From the NCBI GenBank assembly GCA_002477475.1, contig DLPX01000003.1:56531-67723 (forward strand): a stretch of 11,193 bases of DNA, written 5' to 3'. Shown piece by piece: positions 7,094 to 11,193 of the stretch. Source of the stretch: Proteobacteria bacterium UBA7447. Its GTDB lineage: Bacteria; Pseudomonadota; Gammaproteobacteria; Arenicellales; UBA868. Position 1 is the first letter of the stretch; the number at the start of each line of letters is the position of its first letter. The position numbers and the translations under genes are program-made. Below the pieces are notes generated by a model. It made no database searches. It was not told the origin of the DNA and was given only the letters and a program-made list of their open reading frames with translations.

Positions 7094-7130
7094 AGCAGTA
7101 TCCGGAAACCCAAGGCATCGAGGTACTGCT
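7094..7130 (-). promoter_or_regulatory. Stem-loop between the formyltransferase gene and aceK
   Basis: AGCAGTA (7094-7100) and TACTGCT (7124-7130) form a perfect 7-bp inverted repeat with a 23-nt loop. It fills most of the 49-bp gap and ends 10 nt before the aceK ATG. On the transcribed (minus) strand no T-run follows, so it is not a standard terminator. It could protect an mRNA end or lower aceK translation. Confidence 0.4.
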
Positions 7131-7132
7131 TT

Positions 7133-8050
7133 TCAGTCTTTTCCGAGCACCGTGCCCAAAACCAGGGGCGAGTGCTCCAAAAACTCGGTAGCAGAAAGTT
7201 TGAAACCTTCCTCCGGCTTCAGCCTGCTGATACGTACCGACCCGCCGTTAACGGCGACAGTAATCCCAGATGCGTCGGCAGCCGTAACAGTGCCGGGAGC
7301 ACCATCCGAATCATTCGATTTGCTGCAGTCGAGCAATGTAACCCGTTTACCAGCAAGCGTCGTCCAGGCCCCGGGCTGAGGATTAGCACCACGGATCATG
7401 TTGTAGACCCGGTCGACATCCTGGTGCCAGTCGATTCGAACGTCGTCCGCCGTACACCAGCCTTCGTAACTGCCGCCCGAGGGGTCCTGCTCGATCCGCG
7501 GCGCCTTCCCGTCACGCACAAGGTCAACCCCCTCAACCATGGCAGCAACGCCCATCGGAAAAAGGTGGTTGAAGTACAGGGAACCGAGGGTGTCGTCGGG
7601 CACGATTTCCACTTCTTTCTGAAGCAGGATCGGCCCGGTATCCAAGCCCTCGTCAGGCCAGAAGATCGAGAGCCCCGTCTTAGTTTCGCCGAAAATAATC
7701 GGCCAGTTTATGGAACTTGGGCCTTTATGCAGGGGCAGAAGCGAAGGATGATATTGGATCGATCCGAGCTCCGGTACGTTTAGCACCTGCTCCGGCACCA
7801 GCAGCGTAACGTATGCCATCACGCACAGATCGGCGTTCAGCGAACGCATCTGCTCTAGCACAGCCGCATCCTTATAGCTCGGGGGCTGGAAGAGCGGCAG
7901 TCCCTGCTCTTCGGCCAGCGCTTTCAGGGGATCGATCCGTCTACCTTTATCTGGCGCGCAGTACACCGCGCAGACGTCCTCGCCGCGTTCCAGCAAGGAT
8001 TCCAGGACGGCTTTGCCGAAGGCCTGCTGGCCATGAACGATCAGTTTCAT
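7133..8050 (-). CDS. Formyltransferase, 10-formyl-THF dehydrogenase hydrolase-domain type
   Basis: A 305-residue protein with an N-terminal formyltransferase domain (1 to about 200) and a C-terminal Fmt-like OB-fold domain (about 205-300). The active-site region SIQYHPSLLPLHKG holds H101, and GLDTGPILLQKE holds D137. Their 36-residue spacing equals that of the catalytic His/Asp pair in the hydrolase domain of human 10-formyltetrahydrofolate dehydrogenase. The runs SINWPIIFGETKTGLSIFW and APRIEQDPSGGSYEG resemble that domain more than housekeeping Fmt. It therefore probably uses 10-formyl-THF, either hydrolysing it or moving a formyl group to or from an unknown acceptor. It lacks the aldehyde dehydrogenase part of the animal enzyme. 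Fmt proper is usually next to def, which is not here. GGGAG lies 7 nt before the ATG. The gene is third in the minus-strand unit, after the ThDP enzyme (57-bp gap). That gap also holds an 8-bp palindrome CCCTAGGG at 8085-8092. Confidence 0.85.
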   Translation of the reverse strand: MKLIVHGQQAFGKAVLESLLERGEDVCAVYCAPDKGRRIDPLKALAEEQGLPLFQPPSYKDAAVLEQMRSLNADLCVMAYVTLLVPEQVLNVPELGSIQYHPSLLPLHKGPSSINWPIIFGETKTGLSIFWPDEGLDTGPILLQKEVEIVPDDTLGSLYFNHLFPMGVAAMVEGVDLVRDGKAPRIEQDPSGGSYEGWCTADDVRIDWHQDVDRVYNMIRGANPQPGAWTTLAGKRVTLLDCSKSNDSDGAPGTVTAADASGITVAVNGGSVRISRLKPEEGFKLSATEFLEHSPLVLGTVLGKD

Positions 8051-8107
8051 TTTTTCGCTCCCTGGTCCAATCGCGGGAAAGGCACCCTAGGGCAGACTAC
8101 CGACTGT

Positions 8108-9853
8108 TTATTTGTACATCGTCTGCGCTTTGGTGCCTGGTGCGTATTCATCGGGATCCACCCAGACATTAACGACCGCGCACCTTCCTGTCTTGGCAAT
8201 CGCCTCCCGTGCACGCTGCAATGCCGGTTGAATCTGGCTCGCCTCGGTGACTTCTTCACCATATCCGCCGATCATCTCGCCGAACTTGGAGAAAGGCACA
8301 TCGCCAAGTTTGTTCCCGACATCACCACGCTCCTCGCCGTACTTAGCGAGTTGTCCATAGCGGATCTGATTCATAGCTGAGTTATTCCCTATCACCGCAA
8401 GATACGGCGCGCCGAAGCGCTGCGCGGTCTCCATATCAAAAGCGGTCATGCCAAAGGCGCCGTCACCATAGAGGCAGACAACCTCTTTGTTGGGATGCGC
8501 GAGTTTGGCAGCCATGGAAAAACCCGTACCCACACCAAGTGAGCCAAGCGCTCCGGGATCCATCCACTGTCCTGGGTTTCGGGGGCGAACTGCCTGAGCC
8601 GAGATCGTCACGATATCGCCTCCATCGCCGATATAGATCGTGTCCTCACCCAAAAACTCATTTATTTCATAAGCAAGCCGATAAGGGTGGATAGGACTCT
8701 GATCAGTGATAAACATCGGCATCAACTTCTCGAGCTTGGCCGCCTCGATCTCGCGCAACTCGGCCATCCACTGCTGACGTTGCTGACGCGCTCCCTTATC
8801 AATACGGCCCGATGCGGCCTGCGTCACGGCTGCAAGGATGCCACCGGGGCTCCCTGCCAAACCAAGACTGATATCCCGATTCTTGCCAACCGTCGCATAA
8901 CTCTGGTCAATCTGCACCAAGGTTGCTTCCTTAGAAATTCGCTTGCCGTAGCCCATACGGAAATCGAACGGCGTACCTACAATCAAAATTACGTCAGCAT
9001 TCTTAAACGCATCACTGCGAGTTCGATCAAAATGATGCGGATCACCTTGGGGTAACAGACCGCGGCTGGCGCCATTCATATAAGCCGGAATATCCAGCGC
9101 ACGCACAAATTCGATGGCCTCTTCATGCCCTCCGGAGGACCATACCTGTTGCCCTAACAGTACGGCTGGACGCTGGGCTTTCACCAGCATATCAGCGAGT
9201 TTTTCAATATCAGCCGGATCGCCTACGGAGTTAACCGAGGCGCGATAGGATCCGGGCTGCGGCACTACCGCTTTCTCTACGGGCACTTCGGCATCCAGAA
9301 TATCCCGGGGGATCTCCAAATAGGAGGGGCCATAAGCACCAGAAAAACACTCACGGGCGGCCATAGCGATCATGTCGGCGACGCGTTCAGTCGAAAACAC
9401 ACCTGACGCAAACTTGGTGATAGGAGTCATCATATCTACGTGGGGTAGATCCTGCAGCGAGCCCATCTTGTGTTGCGTCAGAGAACTCTGCCCACCGATA
9501 TGCAAGATGGGGCTTTCTGATCGAAAAGCGGTGGCCACTCCTGTAACAGCATTAGTACAGCCAGGACCGGCTGTGGTCACCACGCAACCTAAACGTCCCG
9601 TCTGGCGGGCGTAGCCATCGGCCGCATGAGCGGCCGTTTGTTCATGGCGCACGTCGATAATCCTGATCCCCTCGTCGAGACAACCGTCATAGATGTCAAT
9701 GATGTGTCCCCCGCAGAGAGTAAAAATCGTATCAACGCCTTCCTGCTTTAGCGCCTTCGCCACAAGGTGGCCCCCGGATACGACTGAGCCATCCTTAGTC
9801 TTCTGAGCCAGTGTGTCTGTTGCAGTATCCGTTCTTTTTAATTCAGCGCTCAT
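8108..9853 (-). CDS. ThDP-dependent enzyme, acetolactate synthase / 2-hydroxyacyl-CoA lyase superfamily
   Basis: A 581-residue enzyme with the three-domain ThDP fold. The Pyr domain is at about 25-195, with activating glutamate E71 in DVRHEQTAAHAADGYAR and TTAGPGCTNAVTGVATA. The central domain is at about 215-350. The PP domain has the ThDP/Mg motif GDG at 463-465 and NN at 490-491. The family makes or breaks C-C bonds next to a carbonyl: acetolactate synthase, oxalyl-CoA decarboxylase and 2-hydroxyacyl-CoA lyase. No ilvN regulatory subunit or ilvC adjoins, which argues against housekeeping acetolactate synthase. The C-terminus (DPDEYAPG, ending TMYK) is unlike E. coli IlvB/I/G. Which superfamily reaction it performs cannot be settled by eye. 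AAAGG lies about 9 nt before the ATG, at the edge of an inverted repeat. Sitting after tctA and before a formyltransferase gene, a role in catabolising an imported acid is plausible. Confidence 0.85.
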   Translation of the reverse strand: MSAELKRTDTATDTLAQKTKDGSVVSGGHLVAKALKQEGVDTIFTLCGGHIIDIYDGCLDEGIRIIDVRHEQTAAHAADGYARQTGRLGCVVTTAGPGCTNAVTGVATAFRSESPILHIGGQSSLTQHKMGSLQDLPHVDMMTPITKFASGVFSTERVADMIAMAARECFSGAYGPSYLEIPRDILDAEVPVEKAVVPQPGSYRASVNSVGDPADIEKLADMLVKAQRPAVLLGQQVWSSGGHEEAIEFVRALDIPAYMNGASRGLLPQGDPHHFDRTRSDAFKNADVILIVGTPFDFRMGYGKRISKEATLVQIDQSYATVGKNRDISLGLAGSPGGILAAVTQAASGRIDKGARQQRQQWMAELREIEAAKLEKLMPMFITDQSPIHPYRLAYEINEFLGEDTIYIGDGGDIVTISAQAVRPRNPGQWMDPGALGSLGVGTGFSMAAKLAHPNKEVVCLYGDGAFGMTAFDMETAQRFGAPYLAVIGNNSAMNQIRYGQLAKYGEERGDVGNKLGDVPFSKFGEMIGGYGEEVTEASQIQPALQRAREAIAKTGRCAVVNVWVDPDEYAPGTKAQTMYK

Positions 9854-9865
9854 CTGTTTCTACCT

Positions 9866-9907
9866 TTCAGTCAATGTGAGACCTAGGCCTCACTATACTA
9901 GACTGAA
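9866..9907 (-). promoter_or_regulatory. Nested inverted repeat in the tctA - ThDP gene spacer
   Basis: An outer 7-bp repeat (TTCAGTC 9866-9872, GACTGAA 9901-9907) encloses an inner near-perfect 18-bp palindrome, GTGAGACCTAGGCCTCAC (9876-9893, one mismatched pair). In the minus-strand transcript the outer 3' arm runs directly into the AAAGG ribosome binding site of the ThDP gene. It could be an operator, or a hairpin controlling translation. TATAGT on the minus strand (9892-9897) is a possible -10 box, but no good -35 is present. The spacer also holds GCATG-AAA-CATGC at 9926-9938 and two AAACATG copies (9915, 9931). Confidence 0.45.
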
Positions 9908-9954
9908 ATGCTTAAAACATGATAGGCATGAAACATGCAACTCTGACCCTCCCG

Positions 9955-11193
9955 TTATGTCGATTCCCGATATTTAGACGCCCTATTACGCCAATAGTTC
10001 AAAAAGACAGGGTAGAGCATCAGGGCAATCGCAAGAACGATACAGATCAGCGCAATCGGATGCTCAACGGGATGAACAAAAGTGGTTACATCACCTCGAC
10101 TTGAAATAAGAGACTGGCGCATCGAGCGCTCTGCCAATGGACCCAGCACGATCGCCAGAACGGCTGGCGCTACCGGATAGTTAAGCTTGCGCAAAAGGTA
10201 GCCCCCCAGTCCCAACACCAACATCAGCCAGACATCAAACATCCGGTCAGTCGTGGCGAAAACCCCCACAAAGCAGAGAATGAAGATTATCGGAGTCAGG
10301 ATCGTGAACGGCATGGCCAGAACACGAACAAAGAGTGGAATCAGCGCAAGGTTGAGCCCCACTGTTACAAAGTTTGCCACGTACATCGAGCCAATCAGGC
10401 CCCAAACAAAATCCGGGTTGTTGGCAAAAAGCAGCGGCCCCGGTCGCAGTCCCCAGATGATCATGCCGCCCAGCAGAATGGCCGTGGTTGGGGATCCTGG
10501 GATACCGAGCGTGATCATGGGCAACATCGAGCCCGTTGACGCCGCGTTGTTGGCCGCTTCTGGTGCTGCGACGCCTGAGATGTTGCCCTTGCCAAAACTG
10601 TCCGGGTTCTTGGAGAAAGTCTTGGCAAGTCCATAGGCCATCAGCGATGCAGGCGTGGCCCCCGCCGCCGGCAGCGTACCCACAAAAAAACCGAGCACTG
10701 AACCTAGCGTTGTGGTGGGCAGATACTTCTTGATATACCCAAGGTTTTCCTTGAACTTCGACCAGGTGGTCTTGACATTTTCGATCTGCACCTTACCGCT
10801 CGTCTGCTCGAGCGTCCAAAGCATTTCGCCGATGCCATATATTCCGATCGCCAACACCAGAAAACCAATGCCGCGCTGAAACTCAACCATGTCAAAAAAG
10901 ATAAGACGCGGCTGGCCGGAGATGATGTCAAAGCCCACGGCCGCCATGACGAGACCCAGAAGAATCGAAAATATTGTCTTGGGAATATCGTCGCCGCCCA
11001 GCCCGATGAAGGTCGCAAAGGCCAGGACCATCAGCGCAAACTCTTCCTGCGGACCGAACTTCAACGCAAGTTCTGCAAGCGGCGGTGCGAACAAGGTGAA
11101 AAGAACGACAGAAATGGTGCCACCGATAAATGACGCTATTGCCGCACCCATCAAAGCCTGATCGGCTAGCCCCTTTTGCGCCATCGGCCGGCC
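9955..11193 (-). CDS. tctA: Tripartite tricarboxylate transporter large permease TctA, 5' end missing
   Basis: TctA is the large membrane permease of the TTT family. With TctB and a periplasmic TctC binding protein it imports citrate or other carboxylates using an ion gradient. The visible 412 codons run off the window end in an open frame. Full-length TctA is about 500 residues, so roughly 90 N-terminal residues are missing, and the ATG at 11184 is internal. The family core is intact: GTLPAAGATPASLMAYGLAK, FGKGNISGVAAPEAANNAA, LPMITLGIPGSPTTAILLGG, then GLRPGPLLF. About ten hydrophobic segments are visible, the last being IALICIVLAIALMLYPVFL before a basic tail. tctB and tctC are not in the window and would be expected upstream, beyond its right edge. 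It is the first visible gene of the minus-strand unit and suggests an organic-acid substrate; the actual compound is unknown. Confidence 0.93.
   Translation of the reverse strand, partial: GRPMAQKGLADQALMGAAIASFIGGTISVVLFTLFAPPLAELALKFGPQEEFALMVLAFATFIGLGGDDIPKTIFSILLGLVMAAVGFDIISGQPRLIFFDMVEFQRGIGFLVLAIGIYGIGEMLWTLEQTSGKVQIENVKTTWSKFKENLGYIKKYLPTTTLGSVLGFFVGTLPAAGATPASLMAYGLAKTFSKNPDSFGKGNISGVAAPEAANNAASTGSMLPMITLGIPGSPTTAILLGGMIIWGLRPGPLLFANNPDFVWGLIGSMYVANFVTVGLNLALIPLFVRVLAMPFTILTPIIFILCFVGVFATTDRMFDVWLMLVLGLGGYLLRKLNYPVAPAVLAIVLGPLAERSMRQSLISSRGDVTTFVHPVEHPIALICIVLAIALMLYPVFLNYWRNRASKYREST

Noticed and set aside
8085..8092. CCCTAGGG palindrome sharing the CCTAGG core with the 9876-9893 palindrome, as a common operator
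   Set aside because: Only six bases are shared and the flanks differ, so a common regulator cannot be claimed.
11186..11193. GGCCGGCC palindrome at the right edge
   Set aside because: It lies inside the open tctA reading frame and is most simply coding sequence.

Overview
The window reads as ordinary bacterial chromosome of a proteobacterium, most likely an uncultured (perhaps marine) gammaproteobacterium. The reasons are a clear AceK (isocitrate dehydrogenase kinase/phosphatase), a four-cysteine DsbB, a TctA-type transporter, moderately high GC and dense gene packing. Species or genus cannot be assigned from the sequence alone. No mobile element, CRISPR array, rRNA or tRNA was seen.

Left part (1-3862): small, mostly single genes in alternating orientation. 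A gene-free leader (1-209) precedes dsbB (+). It is followed on the minus strand by a RidA-family gene and a small two-helix membrane protein. Then come a plus-strand ABM-domain protein, a minus-strand 2-oxoglutarate/Fe(II) dioxygenase, a plus-strand DUF861-type cupin, a minus-strand small hypothetical protein, and a plus-strand second cupin with a metal site. Many of these are small-molecule or stress-related enzymes. The convergent pairs end very close together (2 and 7 bp apart), and two short divergent intergenic regions (1438-1525, 2602-2713) must hold promoters.

Right part (3875-11193): five minus-strand genes that look like one transcription unit. In transcription order they are tctA (5' end beyond the window), a ThDP-dependent enzyme of the acetolactate synthase / oxalyl-CoA decarboxylase / 2-hydroxyacyl-CoA lyase superfamily, a formyltransferase resembling the hydrolase domain of 10-formyltetrahydrofolate dehydrogenase, aceK, and an amidase-signature hydrolase. 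Gaps are 101, 57, 49 and 11 bp. The 101-bp gap holds a nested inverted repeat that reaches the ribosome binding site of the ThDP enzyme. The 49-bp gap holds a 7-bp stem just ahead of aceK, which has no recognisable ribosome binding site.

Working model (inference): the unit imports a carboxylated substrate, splits it with the ThDP enzyme, handles a formyl or one-carbon product with the formyltransferase, and uses AceK to steer isocitrate between the TCA cycle and the glyoxylate shunt. The amidase may release or process an amide form of the substrate. This pairing of aceK with catabolic genes, instead of aceB/aceA, is the most interesting item in the window.
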